The notes: generated from the sequence alone by a model not told the origin. A DNA stretch of 64,000 bases from Actinophytocola sp963840275 (GCA_963840275.1 CAWIYK010000002.1:806001-870000); one strand, 5' to 3'. Positions 25,317-33,063 are shown, counted from the stretch's first letter. Made by a program: numbers and translations.

Positions 25317-26191
25317 TCGGTGACACCTTCGAGCAGCCGTTGGATGTGCAGCCCGCGCCGCACGTCCAGCGGGTGCTCGGACCGGTCGTTCCTGATCAGC
25401 TCGACGAAGTCGTCGAGTAGGCCGGCGTAGCGGTCCTGCGCCTCGCCGGCCGCGTCGAACGCGAGGTAGCCGTGCTCGCCGTGCACCGCGAAGTCGGTGA
25501 TCGGCGGCGTGATCGGCGTGTGCATGGACAGCGTCGAGGTGGAGACGCGGCCGTTCTCGTGGCCGAGGGTGACGTGCCACAGGTCGGTGCCGGTGAGTCG
25601 CGCGTGGAGTATCTCGGTGACCCGCCCGAGCGCCGCGTCCAGCAGGTCGAACACATGTGGGCCGATGTCGGCGAGCGCGCCGCCGTCGTGCCGCCACTGG
25701 GAGCGCTCGTACTTGGCGTCGAGCAGCGTCCTGGAGAACCAGCGGGCGGCGCCGCCCTCCCACCCGCCGAGGCGGTGGACCTCGTCGAGCCACGCCCGGG
25801 TCTCGGCGCCGTAGCGGAAGGTCAGCACCATCAGCGAGGCGACGCCGGCCCGCGTCACGGCGTCGACCAGTTCCTCGGCCTCGGCCACACTCGCCGCGAC
25901 GGGCTTCTCCAGGATGAGGTGCTTCCCGGCTCGCGCCGCCCGCGCCGCCATCGGCGCCTGCACACTCGGCGGCACGGCGAACGCCACCGCGTCTACCTTG
26001 GTGAGGAACTCGTCGAAGTCGGCGTACGGCGTCGCGCCGCCGAGCTTCGCCACGTCGGCCGCGGCCTCGGGCCGCCGCGCCCAGGTGGCGACCAGCTCGG
26101 TCCCGGGATGCGCCGCGATCCCGGGCCCGTGCACCTTGTGCGCCCACGGCCCGGCGCCGACGAGCCCCATCCGCAGCGTGTCATCAGTCAT
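25298..26191 (-). CDS. Gfo/Idh/MocA family oxidoreductase
   Basis: 297 residues: an N-terminal Rossmann domain (GLVGAGPWAHKVHGPG, residues 9-24) for NAD(P)H, the family signature EKPVAAS near residue 95, and a C-terminal alpha/beta dimerisation domain (about 125-280). Members oxidise or reduce sugars, inositols and related polyols; the substrate cannot be assigned. His175-region DIGPHVFDLL matches the conserved active-site His. ATG 26191 begins just before the glycine motif. It stands alone and overlaps convergently with the proline-rich gene. Confidence 0.88.
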   Translation of the reverse strand: MTDDTLRMGLVGAGPWAHKVHGPGIAAHPGTELVATWARRPEAAADVAKLGGATPYADFDEFLTKVDAVAFAVPPSVQAPMAARAARAGKHLILEKPVAASVAEAEELVDAVTRAGVASLMVLTFRYGAETRAWLDEVHRLGGWEGGAARWFSRTLLDAKYERSQWRHDGGALADIGPHVFDLLDAALGRVTEILHARLTGTDLWHVTLGHENGRVSTSTLSMHTPITPPITDFAVHGEHGYLAFDAAGEAQDRYAGLLDDFVELIRNDRSEHPLDVRRGLHIQRLLEGVTDQLAGG

Positions 26192-26301
26192 GGGGCCATC
26201 CTGCCGTTTCGCCGCGGGGCGGGTGCGGCCGCCGGCCCCCGGTGTCAACGCTAGCCGCGAGGACCGACAACCCGAGCCGATCAAGATCGCTGACGTCCGA
26301 G

Positions 26302-26310
26302 TTGTCCACA
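26302..26310 (+). promoter_or_regulatory. DnaA box
   Basis: TTGTCCACA is the preferred DnaA box of Streptomyces and mycobacteria. It lies 43 bp upstream of the PafBC-type promoter at 26354 and within the small palindrome GTTG-TCCA-CAAC. Confidence 0.5.
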
Positions 26311-26353
26311 ACCGTCCCGCCCATCCACAGGCTCGCCTCGGCGTGACCGTTCC

Positions 26354-26375
26354 TGTCGGTGTCTGCCGGTAGCGT
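26354..26375 (+). promoter_or_regulatory. Orphan PafBC-type promoter
   Basis: TGTCGGTG, 8 bp (TCTGCCGG), TAGCGT. No gene starts close downstream; the Nudix gene is more than 300 bp away and has its own -10 element. Confidence 0.65.
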
Positions 26376-26396
26376 GGAATCCGGGGGCCGGAGGCC
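26365..26396 (+). repeat. 32 bp direct repeat, copy 1
   Basis: Identical to 32233-32264. It spans the last part of the promoter spacer, the -10 TAGCGT and about 20 bp of the presumed transcribed region, so promoter and 5' leader were copied together. Confidence 0.85.
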
Positions 26397-26685
26397 ACGG
26401 GGCATCGTTTCGCGCAGCTCTTCCCGGCCGGCGGTACTTGGCTCGTGCCTGTGTGGATTCAGGTCAACGGAATGTCCGTCCGGTATGGACGTGCCGCAGG
26501 CCAGAGGGCTGATCGTCAGCCACGGCGGCAGCCGCATCGACCGGGCGGCGTCACCGCGCACGACGCACGGCCGGTATCCGATCTAAACCGGATCACCTGC
26601 CCCGTGTGGGCACACGGTGTTCCGCGGCCAGCCGGAGTCGGCCTACCGCGCCATCTGTGAGTTCCTTGCCGCGCTGCCGGCTCAG

Positions 26686-26691
26686 TAGTCT
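26686..26691 (+). promoter_or_regulatory. -10 element of a leaderless Nudix transcript
   Basis: TAGTCT ends 7 bp before the GTG at 26699, so transcription should begin at the start codon. No Shine-Dalgarno is present. Confidence 0.5.
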
Positions 26692-26698
26692 CTGCGGT

Positions 26699-27568
26699 GT
26701 GCGTGAGCTGCCGAAGGAGTTGACCCTGCCGTCGGGGTTCGTGCCGCCCGAGCCGCCGGACCCGCCCGTGACGCCGAAGGACGCGGCGACCGTGATGCTC
26801 GTCCGCGACACGGACGTCGGTATCGAGGTGTTCCTGCAGCGCCGCGTGATGGGCATGGCGTTCGCGGGTGGCATGACCGTCTTCCCCGGCGGTGGCGTGG
26901 ACCGCCGCGACGCCGACACCTCCCTCGCCTGGCACGGCCCGCCGCCGGCGTGGTGGGCGAGCCGCTTCGCGTGTGACGTCGGCATGGCGCGCGCACTGGT
27001 GTGCGCGGCCGTGCGCGAGACGTTCGAGGAGTCCGGGGTCCTGCTGGCCGGACCGGACGACACGAGCGTGGTGGCCGACGTCCGGCCGTTCGGCGAGGCG
27101 CGGGCGCGGCTTGTGAACCGGGACCTGTCCATGGCCGGCTTCCTCGCCGAGGCCGGGCTCGTGCTGCGCGCGGACCTGCTGCGTCCGTGGTCGGACTGGG
27201 TGACCCCGATCGAGGAGACCCGCCGGTTCGACGCCCGCTTCTTCCTGGCCGCGTTGCCGGAGGGGCAACGCGCGGACGGCGACACGTCCGAGGCGCAGGA
27301 CACCCGCTGGCAACGCCCCGGCGACGCGCTCGACGACTGGAAGGCCGGCCGCAGCGGACTGCTCCCGCCGACGTGGACCACGCTCGCCGAGCTGGAGGAG
27401 TGCGCTTCGGTGGCCGACGCGATGTCCCGCGAGCGTGTCATCGAGAAGCTGATGCCGAGGGTCGCCCGCGACGGCGACATCCTCCGGATCGTCCTGCCGG
27501 GTGACCCGCTGTACGACGACGCCGCGGCGCACCTCGACGCCCGCCCGAACGACCGGCTCGGCCGGTGA
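26699..27568 (+). CDS. Nudix hydrolase
   Basis: 289 residues. The Nudix fold is split by an insertion: FAGGMTVFPGGGVDRRD (about 58-74) supplies the glycine-rich start of the Nudix box and AAVRETFEESGVLL (about 103-116) its REXXEE helix, which binds Mg2+. This long form resembles NUDT19/RNF-associated Nudix proteins that cleave nucleoside diphosphate-linked substrates such as CoA esters. GTG 26699 appears leaderless. The stop overlaps the start of the MBL hydrolase gene by 4 bp, so the two are an operon upstream of Crp. Confidence 0.87.
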   Translation: MRELPKELTLPSGFVPPEPPDPPVTPKDAATVMLVRDTDVGIEVFLQRRVMGMAFAGGMTVFPGGGVDRRDADTSLAWHGPPPAWWASRFACDVGMARALVCAAVRETFEESGVLLAGPDDTSVVADVRPFGEARARLVNRDLSMAGFLAEAGLVLRADLLRPWSDWVTPIEETRRFDARFFLAALPEGQRADGDTSEAQDTRWQRPGDALDDWKAGRSGLLPPTWTTLAELEECASVADAMSRERVIEKLMPRVARDGDILRIVLPGDPLYDDAAAHLDARPNDRLGR

Positions 27569-28338
27569 CCGGGCACCCCGCGTACGGCGAGCTGCGCGCG
27601 GTCACCGACGTCGCGGCCGTCGTGCTGGAGGAGAACCCCAGCGCCCTGACACTCGAAGGCACCAACACCTGGCTGCTACGCGCGCCCGGCGCGACCGAGT
27701 GCGTGATCGTCGATCCCGGCTACGAGGACGAGCCGCACCTGTCCCGCGTGGCGGCCGCCGCCGGGGCGGTGGCGCTGATCCTCGTCACGCACCAGCACGA
27801 GGACCACATGCAGGGCGCGCCGTGGCTCGCGAACCGCGTGCAGGCGCCGATCCGCGCGTTCGACCCGTCCTGGTGCGCAGGCGCGCCCGCACTCGCCGAC
27901 GACGAGGTGATCACGGTCGCCGGGCTGGACATCCGGGTGCTGCACACCCCTGGCCACACCGAGGACTCCGTGTGCTTCGGCATCGACGGGGCCGTGCTCA
28001 CCGGCGACTCCGTGCTGGGTCGTGGCACCACGATCATCTCGGACCTCGGCGCGTACCTGACCACCCTGCGCCGGCTGGCCGAGGTGCCGCCGGGCACCGT
28101 GACGCTGCCGGGCCACGGCCCGGAGCTGCCGGACGTGGCCGCGACGGCCCGCGAGTACCTCGCCCACCGCGAGGCCCGCCTCGACCAGGTACGCGCGGCA
28201 CTGCGCGAACTGGGCGACGACGCCACCGCACGCCAGGTGGTGGAACTCGTGTACCGCGACGTGGACGAGTCGCTGTGGGGCCCGGCCGAGTGGTCGGTGC
28301 AGGCACAGCTGGCGTACCTGCGCACCATGGACTCGTGA
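27565..28338 (+). CDS. MBL-fold metallohydrolase (Rv3677c-like)
   Basis: 257 residues with the metallo-beta-lactamase fold. The zinc site is HQHEDH (about residues 76-81), then the later ligands in HTPGHTEDSVCF and GDSVLG. A C-terminal helical domain (about 190-257, with REYLAHREARLDQV) matches the LACTB2/RNase-type subgroup, which can act on RNA or thioesters. GTG start overlaps the Nudix stop. Corresponds to Rv3677c in the conserved order before crp. A perfect terminator follows after 7 bp. Confidence 0.88.
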   Translation: MTGHPAYGELRAVTDVAAVVLEENPSALTLEGTNTWLLRAPGATECVIVDPGYEDEPHLSRVAAAAGAVALILVTHQHEDHMQGAPWLANRVQAPIRAFDPSWCAGAPALADDEVITVAGLDIRVLHTPGHTEDSVCFGIDGAVLTGDSVLGRGTTIISDLGAYLTTLRRLAEVPPGTVTLPGHGPELPDVAATAREYLAHREARLDQVRAALRELGDDATARQVVELVYRDVDESLWGPAEWSVQAQLAYLRTMDS

Positions 28339-28345
28339 CCAGATA

Positions 28346-28379
28346 CTCAGGTCGATCGCCAAGCAGCGATCGACCTGAG
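28346..28379. terminator. Bidirectional terminator
   Basis: Perfect 14 bp arms CTCAGGTCGATCGC and GCGATCGACCTGAG with a 6 nt loop, between the convergent MBL and DnaN-like genes. Confidence 0.9.
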
Positions 28380-28412
28380 GGCAGGCACCCGCCTGTCTCC
28401 GCCGGCCCGCGG

Positions 28413-29510
28413 TCAGTTCTTCGGCGGCAGCATGGGCATCACCACGTAGCGGATCGACGGTTCGGTTGGTTCGACGGCTGAGAAGACCGTCGCTCGCATG
28501 CCGGGCTGTATCTCCATTCGGACCTGCTGCCCAGCGAAGCAGCGCAGCGCGTCGGTGAGGAACCTGGCCTGGTAGGCCTGCCCGGTGCGGCCGCCGTCGA
28601 CGGTCGCCTTCACCGACTCCTCCGCCTCGCCGGTGCCCTGGTCCGCACCGCGCAGACGTAGCTCGCCGTCGCCGATCTCGGCCAGCAGCACGCCGCGCGG
28701 GTCGGTGTACAGGCCGACCCGGCGTACGGCACCGGCCAGCGCGTCGGCGTCCACCGACACCACGGTGTCCACTGTGGACATATGAATCTTCGACTCGTGC
28801 AGGAACGACCCGTCCAGCACCGCGGTCGTCGCCACCGAGCCACCCCACGCCAGCCCGAACCGGTCGTGGTCGGCGCACAGTTCGACCTGGCCCGACGGCA
28901 GCTGGCGGGCCAGCTCGCTCAGCAGGCTTGCCGGCACCAGCGCGTCCACCGACCGGCCGCCCGGCGACCACGGCAGCGACGCGAGCGCCATCTGGTAGCG
29001 GTCGGTGGCCAGCATGATAAGCCGGTCGTTCTCGGACCGGACCCGGACGCCGGTGAACATCGGCAGCGCGTCATCCCGGGACGCGGCCATCACGACCGTG
29101 GCCAGCGCGGACGAGAACTGCCCACCGTCCACCGACCCGGCGACCGGCGGCGCGACCCCCACCCCCGGATGGACGTCCGCGTCGAGCAGCGGCAGCGCGA
29201 ACCGCGCGCCGGGTGCGCGGATGGCCAGCTTGGCACCCTCCACGACCAGCCGCACCTGCTCCTGGTCGAGCGCCCGTAACGTGTCGGCCAGCGGCTTGGC
29301 CGGCACGAGCACGCGGCCCTCGGTGTGTACGACCGCGTTCCGCTCGATGCGCGCCGCTCGCTCCCGGTCGTTCGCCGCGAGCGAGACCCCGGAGGCGGAC
29401 GCGGTGAGCAGCAACCCGGACAGCACGGGGTCGATCAGCTTGCCGGGCACCAGCTTGACCAGCGCCGATGCGGCGCTGGCCAGCTCGGAGGTGGTGACGG
29501 TGAGGTCCAT
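28413..29510 (-). CDS. DNA polymerase III beta-subunit (sliding clamp) paralogue
   Basis: 365 residues with three clamp-like domains of about 120 residues each; the ends MDLTVTTSELASAASALVKLVP and YVVMPMLPPKN match DnaN (whose C-terminus is typically PMRL). No dnaA, recF or gyrB is near, so this is a second, orphan clamp rather than the replicative one. Such paralogues may serve repair polymerases or simply be divergent backups. ATG 29510 is the natural start. In the M. tuberculosis order no clamp gene sits here, so it is an insertion. Whether it retains the hydrophobic client pocket needs a structural alignment. Confidence 0.85.
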   Translation of the reverse strand: MDLTVTTSELASAASALVKLVPGKLIDPVLSGLLLTASASGVSLAANDRERAARIERNAVVHTEGRVLVPAKPLADTLRALDQEQVRLVVEGAKLAIRAPGARFALPLLDADVHPGVGVAPPVAGSVDGGQFSSALATVVMAASRDDALPMFTGVRVRSENDRLIMLATDRYQMALASLPWSPGGRSVDALVPASLLSELARQLPSGQVELCADHDRFGLAWGGSVATTAVLDGSFLHESKIHMSTVDTVVSVDADALAGAVRRVGLYTDPRGVLLAEIGDGELRLRGADQGTGEAEESVKATVDGGRTGQAYQARFLTDALRCFAGQQVRMEIQPGMRATVFSAVEPTEPSIRYVVMPMLPPKN

Positions 29511-29550
29511 GGAGAAGAAGGTAGCGCCGACCCCCGACAATCGCGCGTGG

Positions 29551-30054
29551 TCAGCGGCGCCGGGGGACGAAGATGTCGAACTGCCAGCCGAGGCCGAGCA
29601 TCCCCTGGAACCCGGCCGACCAGACACGCTCGTCGGTGCGCCTGCCGAGGAAGCCGCCCTGCAGGTACAGGTAGACACCGGCCCGGTTCGGCTGTGTCTG
29701 CAGCTGCCCCTGCAGCAGGTTCGCGACCCACATGGTCTCCGCGGCCGACGGCCCGAACTGCCGCGCGACCGACTGCTGCAGGCTGAAGTCGAGCCGCTCG
29801 CCGAGCACCGACCACTGCCGCTTGATCAGCGTCCACCCGATCTGCGCCTGCCAGGTCTGGTCGGTGGCGAAGCCGAACTGCAGCGTCGGGTTGAGCACGC
29901 TCATCGCGCCGAACAGCGGCTGCGGCAGCTGGTGGATCTCCGGGAAGCTGTAGGTGAGCGAGAAGGTGCCGGTGATCGTCTCGCCGGGCGGGAACACCTG
30001 CACGTCGACGTTGCCGAGGTCGGTCACGGGCCCGGTGGTCACAGGGTCGGTCAT
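29551..30054 (-). CDS. Unknown beta-rich protein next to a peptidoglycan-binding protein
   Basis: 167 residues, no recognised family. The sequence alternates aromatic and polar residues (GTFSLTYSFPEIHQLPQPLFG, QTWQAQIGWTLIKRQWSV), suggesting beta strands; there is no signal peptide. ATG 30054 lies 1 bp after the stop of the peptidoglycan-binding gene, so the pair is translationally linked. It might be a surface or particle component recruited to the wall through its partner. That idea rests on context only. Confidence 0.7.
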   Translation of the reverse strand: MTDPVTTGPVTDLGNVDVQVFPPGETITGTFSLTYSFPEIHQLPQPLFGAMSVLNPTLQFGFATDQTWQAQIGWTLIKRQWSVLGERLDFSLQQSVARQFGPSAAETMWVANLLQGQLQTQPNRAGVYLYLQGGFLGRRTDERVWSAGFQGMLGLGWQFDIFVPRRR

Positions 30055-30055
30055 G

Positions 30056-30412
30056 TCAGCTCACCACCACACTGTCGGGTAGGGGATCGACGTCGGTGAG
30101 GTCGACCTGCTCCTCCGGCGCCTCGACCTGGTCCTCGGCCGAGAACGCGATCGTGAGGTCGCCGTCCGACCCGTCCGACCCGTCCGTCCCGCTCGCCGGC
30201 TCGCCGGTGAGCAGCTCCCAGGTCGTGGCGTCGCACTGACCGGTCTCCGGCAGTGAGTACTGGCGCTGCAGCTCGCGCACCCCGGCCTCGGTCGCCGCGC
30301 AGTAGGTCGCCGGCTCGAAGGCGCCGCCCACCTGGTGGTACTCGAGCAGCTGCTGGAGATAGGTGACCCACTCGCCGGTGTGACCCGGCACGAGGTTCGG
30401 CTGTTCGGCCAT
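30056..30412 (-). CDS. Peptidoglycan-binding domain protein
   Basis: 118 residues. Residues 5-70 form a PG_binding_1 three-helix module (VPGHTGEWVTYLQQLLEYHQV, TEAGVRELQRQYSLPETGQCD), which binds the stem peptide or glycan of the wall. The rest is acidic and low-complexity (GTDGSDGSDGDL). There is no signal peptide, odd for a wall-binding module; it may be exported with its partner or act on a phage-like particle. First gene of a two-gene unit with the unknown gene downstream. Confidence 0.8.
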   Translation of the reverse strand: MAEQPNLVPGHTGEWVTYLQQLLEYHQVGGAFEPATYCAATEAGVRELQRQYSLPETGQCDATTWELLTGEPASGTDGSDGSDGDLTIAFSAEDQVEAPEEQVDLTDVDPLPDSVVVS

Positions 30413-30448
30413 GGGTCCGTTATGACGGACTCGTCGGGCGGCCGGCAA

Positions 30449-30476
30449 CCGGTCGGGACGTTGTCTGCCCGACCGG
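30449..30476 (-). terminator. Terminator after the MFS gene
   Basis: CCGGTCGGG (30449-30457) pairs perfectly with CCCGACCGG (30468-30476) around a 10 nt loop, 30 bp past the MFS stop and before the promoter of the next minus-strand gene. Confidence 0.7.
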
Positions 30477-30505
30477 CTGCCTCGTGCCGCCCCTTCGGGC
30501 GGAGG

Positions 30506-31747
30506 TCAGTGTGCGACCGCCAGCGCGGGCGTGGCCGTCTCGGCCGGCTGGTCGGCGATCGTGCCGCGGCGCAGCCACACCAGGAACGCGATCACCAGGC
30601 CGCAGGCGCTGGCCGCCAGGAACGACGACCACACGCCGACGTGCTCCACCAGGTACCCGCTGACCGACTGCCCGGCCGCGAGTCCGAGCGTGACCGACGT
30701 GACGACCCAGCCGAACGCCTCCGTCGCGGTGCCCGGCGGCGCGACCGAGTCGATCGCCGTCGAGTGGGTCGTCGACTGCGGCGTGATCCAGATGCCCGCC
30801 ACCAGCAACAGAAGTGACAGCCCGAGCAGGCTCGACGGGATCGCGAGCGGCGCGACCAGCAGTGCGAACAGGCCGAGCAGGACCGGCAGTCGCAGGCGCA
30901 TCCGCCGCGGCCACGGGTGGACCGCGTAGAAGACGCCGAACGCCACGGACGTCAGCGACCACAGCGCGAGCATCAGGCCGCCGACCGGCGCGTGCCCGGC
31001 CTTGGTGGCCGCGGCGGGAACCGCGACCTCGACGAACCCGACGGTGACGCCGAAGCCGAGCGCCGCCAGCCCCACCGTGCGCATGCCGGGGCTCGCGAGG
31101 GCGCCGAGGAGCTTGCGGACCTCGTCGGACTTCGCCGGCCGGACGTCGCGCACCACTGTCGTCAGGGCGAACCCGATGCCGCCGATGACCATGCAGGCCG
31201 CGCCGAACACCAGGCCGGTGCCTGCCCACGGGGCCGCGACCAGGACGCCGGCCAGGGCCGGGCCGAGGATGAAGAACACCTCGAGGCTGATCGCCTCGTA
31301 CGCGAACGCCGCGTTCCGGATGGGGCCCGCCGGCACGAGGTGGGTCCACAGCGCGCGGGACGCGGAGCCGACCATCGGCTCGGTGAAGCCGATCAGCGAA
31401 CCGAGCGCGACGAGCGCCGCCGTCGGCTGCCGGGTCTCCACGGCGATGATCACGGTCGTCGTGGCCAGCACGAACAGCCCCACGGTGCTCAGCAGCGGAC
31501 GGGTCGGGCCCAGCCGGTCCATGATCCGGCCCTGCACGACGGAACCGACGGCGACACCGACCAGCGCGCCCGCCGACACGAGCCCGGCGATCGCGAACGA
31601 GCCGGTCTCACGCTGGACGTAAAGAAGGAGGGACAGCCCCACCATCGCGATCGGCATGCGGGCCAGGAGCGACATGAGTACCGGCGTGCGCGCGCCGGGG
31701 GTGGTCAGGGCGGCGCGGTAGTCGGCGAGACGAGCGGAGTGGGACAC
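30506..31747 (-). CDS. MFS transporter
   Basis: 413 residues with 12 predicted membrane helices and the loop 2-3 motif GRIMDRLGPTRPL. An exporter-type MFS protein of the cytoplasmic membrane; substrate not identifiable. GTG 31747 is chosen; a -10-like GATACT lies about 12 bp upstream, so the message may be leaderless. A perfect 16 bp palindrome (31769-31784) covers the -35/-10 spacer, the arrangement of a gene repressed by a TetR- or MarR-type regulator and opened by its own substrate. The regulator gene is not adjacent. Confidence 0.88.
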   Translation of the reverse strand: MSHSARLADYRAALTTPGARTPVLMSLLARMPIAMVGLSLLLYVQRETGSFAIAGLVSAGALVGVAVGSVVQGRIMDRLGPTRPLLSTVGLFVLATTTVIIAVETRQPTAALVALGSLIGFTEPMVGSASRALWTHLVPAGPIRNAAFAYEAISLEVFFILGPALAGVLVAAPWAGTGLVFGAACMVIGGIGFALTTVVRDVRPAKSDEVRKLLGALASPGMRTVGLAALGFGVTVGFVEVAVPAAATKAGHAPVGGLMLALWSLTSVAFGVFYAVHPWPRRMRLRLPVLLGLFALLVAPLAIPSSLLGLSLLLLVAGIWITPQSTTHSTAIDSVAPPGTATEAFGWVVTSVTLGLAAGQSVSGYLVEHVGVWSSFLAASACGLVIAFLVWLRRGTIADQPAETATPALAVAH

Positions 31748-31768
31748 GAGCGCGAGTATCGCAGACTT

Positions 31769-31784
31769 TGGTACGTGCGTACCA
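31769..31784. promoter_or_regulatory. Operator palindrome of the MFS gene
   Basis: TGGTACG-TG-CGTACCA is a perfect 16 bp palindrome placed between the presumed -35 and -10 of the MFS gene. Confidence 0.65.
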
Positions 31785-32022
31785 GTAATTATGCCGGAGG
31801 TCTCATTTCGGTAACGAGAGGCAGAAAGTTGGCGAAGTCGCACAACGGATGGGTACTCGAGTGAGTCCTCCCATTAACAGCTAGTTCGCTCCGCTGATCG
31901 TGGAATCGATCGGCGCGGGCGGGCGTTGCCACAACTGAAGACTCCCTCCGGCAGACATGGGTCGGGGCCTAATGGTTCGGAGGGCGGGGAGCGTGGGCCG
32001 TCGGGGGATGGTTCACGCGAGC

Positions 32023-32064
32023 AAGGAGCCGGTGCGCCGCGTCGGGGGCGGCGCCCGGCTCCTT
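32023..32064 (-). terminator. Strong hairpin downstream of an orphan PafBC promoter
   Basis: AAGGAGCCGG-T-GCGCC pairs with GGCGC-CCGGCTCCTT (15 bp, one bulged T). On the minus strand it would end a transcript of about 98 nt started at the 32127 promoter. A short open frame there (VAWFEGASGQVANLPAHE) lacks a proper start and is not called. Confidence 0.55.
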
Positions 32065-32126
32065 CGCTGTCTTGAAGATCTCGTGCGCCGGCAGGTTGGC
32101 GACTTGGCCGCTGGCCCCCTCGAACC

Positions 32127-32149
32127 ACGCTACCCGCGACCACCGACAG
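32127..32149 (-). promoter_or_regulatory. Orphan PafBC-type promoter (minus strand)
   Basis: CTGTCGGTG, 8 bp (GTCGCGGG), TAGCGT. It points away from crp toward the hairpin at 32023-32064. Two DnaA boxes lie 24 bp upstream. Confidence 0.68.
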
Positions 32150-32172
32150 GATCGGCGGGTGCGCGGGCCGCC

Positions 32173-32199
32173 TGTGGACAACTCATGCGTTGTGGATAA
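32173..32199 (-). promoter_or_regulatory. Pair of DnaA boxes
   Basis: On the minus strand TTATCCACA (32191-32199) and TTGTCCACA (32173-32181), 9 bp apart, both perfect boxes, centred between the two divergent PafBC-type promoters. Confidence 0.55.
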
Positions 32200-32220
32200 C
32201 CGCTGGTCAGGCCGGCCGGA

Positions 32221-32243
32221 TTGTCGGTGGGAGCCGGTAGCGT
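32221..32243 (+). promoter_or_regulatory. Orphan PafBC-type promoter (plus strand)
   Basis: TTGTCGGTG, 8 bp (GGAGCCGG), TAGCGT, the best match in the window. It faces the 3' end of crp; the crp terminator about 55 bp downstream would end a very short RNA. Confidence 0.7.
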
Positions 32244-32264
32244 GGAATCCGGGGGCCGGAGGCC
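32233..32264 (+). repeat. 32 bp direct repeat, copy 2
   Basis: Identical to 26365-26396, again covering promoter spacer, -10 and early leader. Two unlinked intergenic copies point to relics of one gene family or to a conserved RNA 5' end. Confidence 0.85.
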
Positions 32265-32273
32265 GGACAGCAA

Positions 32274-32303
32274 ACAGGGCCCGCGATCACTCGCGGGCCC
32301 TGT
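32274..32303. terminator. Terminator after crp
   Basis: Perfect 13 bp stem ACAGGGCCCGCGA / TCGCGGGCCCTGT with a TCAC loop, 9 bp past the crp stop. Confidence 0.88.
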
Positions 32304-32312
32304 GGCAAAGAA

Positions 32313-32987
32313 CTACCTCGCGCGTCGAGCCAGGCGCTCCGGGTCGAGGATCAGCACGCTCTTGCCCTCGAGCCGCAGCCAGCCGCGGTGTGCGAAGTCG
32401 GCGAGTGCCTTGTTGACCGTCTCGCGGGAGGCGCCGACGTACTGCGCGATCTCCTCCTGCGTGAGGTCGTGCATGACGCGCAGCAGACCGGCCTCCTGAC
32501 TGCCGAAACGCTGCGCGAACTGCAGCAGCGCCTTGGCGACGCGGCCGGGCACGTCGGTGAAGATGAGGTCCGCCAGCATGCCGTTGGTGCGCCGCAGCCG
32601 GCGGGCGATCACGCGCAGCAGCTGCTCCGCGATCTCGGGCCGGGTGGCGATCCACTGACGCAGCGCCGGTCGGTCCATCGTCCGCGCGACCACCTCGGTG
32701 ACCGTGGTGGCGGTCGACGTGCGGGGGCCCGGGTCGAAGATCGACAGCTCCCCGAACATGTCCGCCGGCCCCATGATGCCCAGCAGGTTCTCCCGGCCGT
32801 CCGGTGACTTGCGGCCGAGCTTCACCTTGCCCGACTGGATGATGTACAGGCGATCGCCCGGCTCACCCTCTGCGAAGATCACGTGCCCGCGCGGAAACTC
32901 GACGGTCTCCAGCGTCTGAGCGAGCGCTTCAGCGGCAGCCGGTTCGACGCCCTGGAAGATGCCGGCCCTGGCAAGGGTCTCGTCCAC
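32313..32987 (-). CDS. crp: cAMP receptor protein Crp (Rv3676/GlxR type)
   Basis: 224 residues, the length of M. tuberculosis Crp, with the same landmarks: DETLARAGIFQGVEP start, cyclic-nucleotide pocket GELSIFDPGPRTSTA (about 78-92), dimer helix, and helix-turn-helix LTQEEIAQYVGASRETVNKAL (about 172-192). A global cAMP-responsive regulator of carbon and stress genes. GTG 32987 has GGAGGG 7 bp upstream; a longer TTG start at 33002 would place the Shine-Dalgarno inside the protein. A CRP-like site overlaps its promoter, suggesting autoregulation. Confidence 0.96.
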   Translation of the reverse strand: MDETLARAGIFQGVEPAAAEALAQTLETVEFPRGHVIFAEGEPGDRLYIIQSGKVKLGRKSPDGRENLLGIMGPADMFGELSIFDPGPRTSTATTVTEVVARTMDRPALRQWIATRPEIAEQLLRVIARRLRRTNGMLADLIFTDVPGRVAKALLQFAQRFGSQEAGLLRVMHDLTQEEIAQYVGASRETVNKALADFAHRGWLRLEGKSVLILDPERLARRAR

Positions 32988-33063
32988 CTTCGTCCCTCCC
33001 AATCAGACTCGAGCCGCGACCAGCGGCAACGGCGCCCTGATCACTGCTGGGAAGTGTAGGGCG

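Larger units (their letters stand above)
26192..26698. other. Intergenic region with DnaA box, orphan PafBC promoter and 32 bp repeat
   Basis: About 500 bp without a credible gene. It contains the DnaA box 26302-26310, the PafBC-type promoter 26354-26375 pointing right, and the first copy of a 32 bp repeat (26365-26396). Downstream of that promoter the reading frames lack coding character, which suggests a lost gene or a short RNA. Confidence 0.6.
31748..32312. other. Intergenic region with two divergent PafBC promoters, DnaA boxes and hairpins
   Basis: 565 bp between the MFS and crp genes, no convincing gene. From left to right: MFS operator, hairpin 32023-32064, minus-strand PafBC promoter, two DnaA boxes, plus-strand PafBC promoter inside the second 32 bp repeat, and the crp terminator. 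Two short RNAs running outward to the hairpins are possible. Confidence 0.6.
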
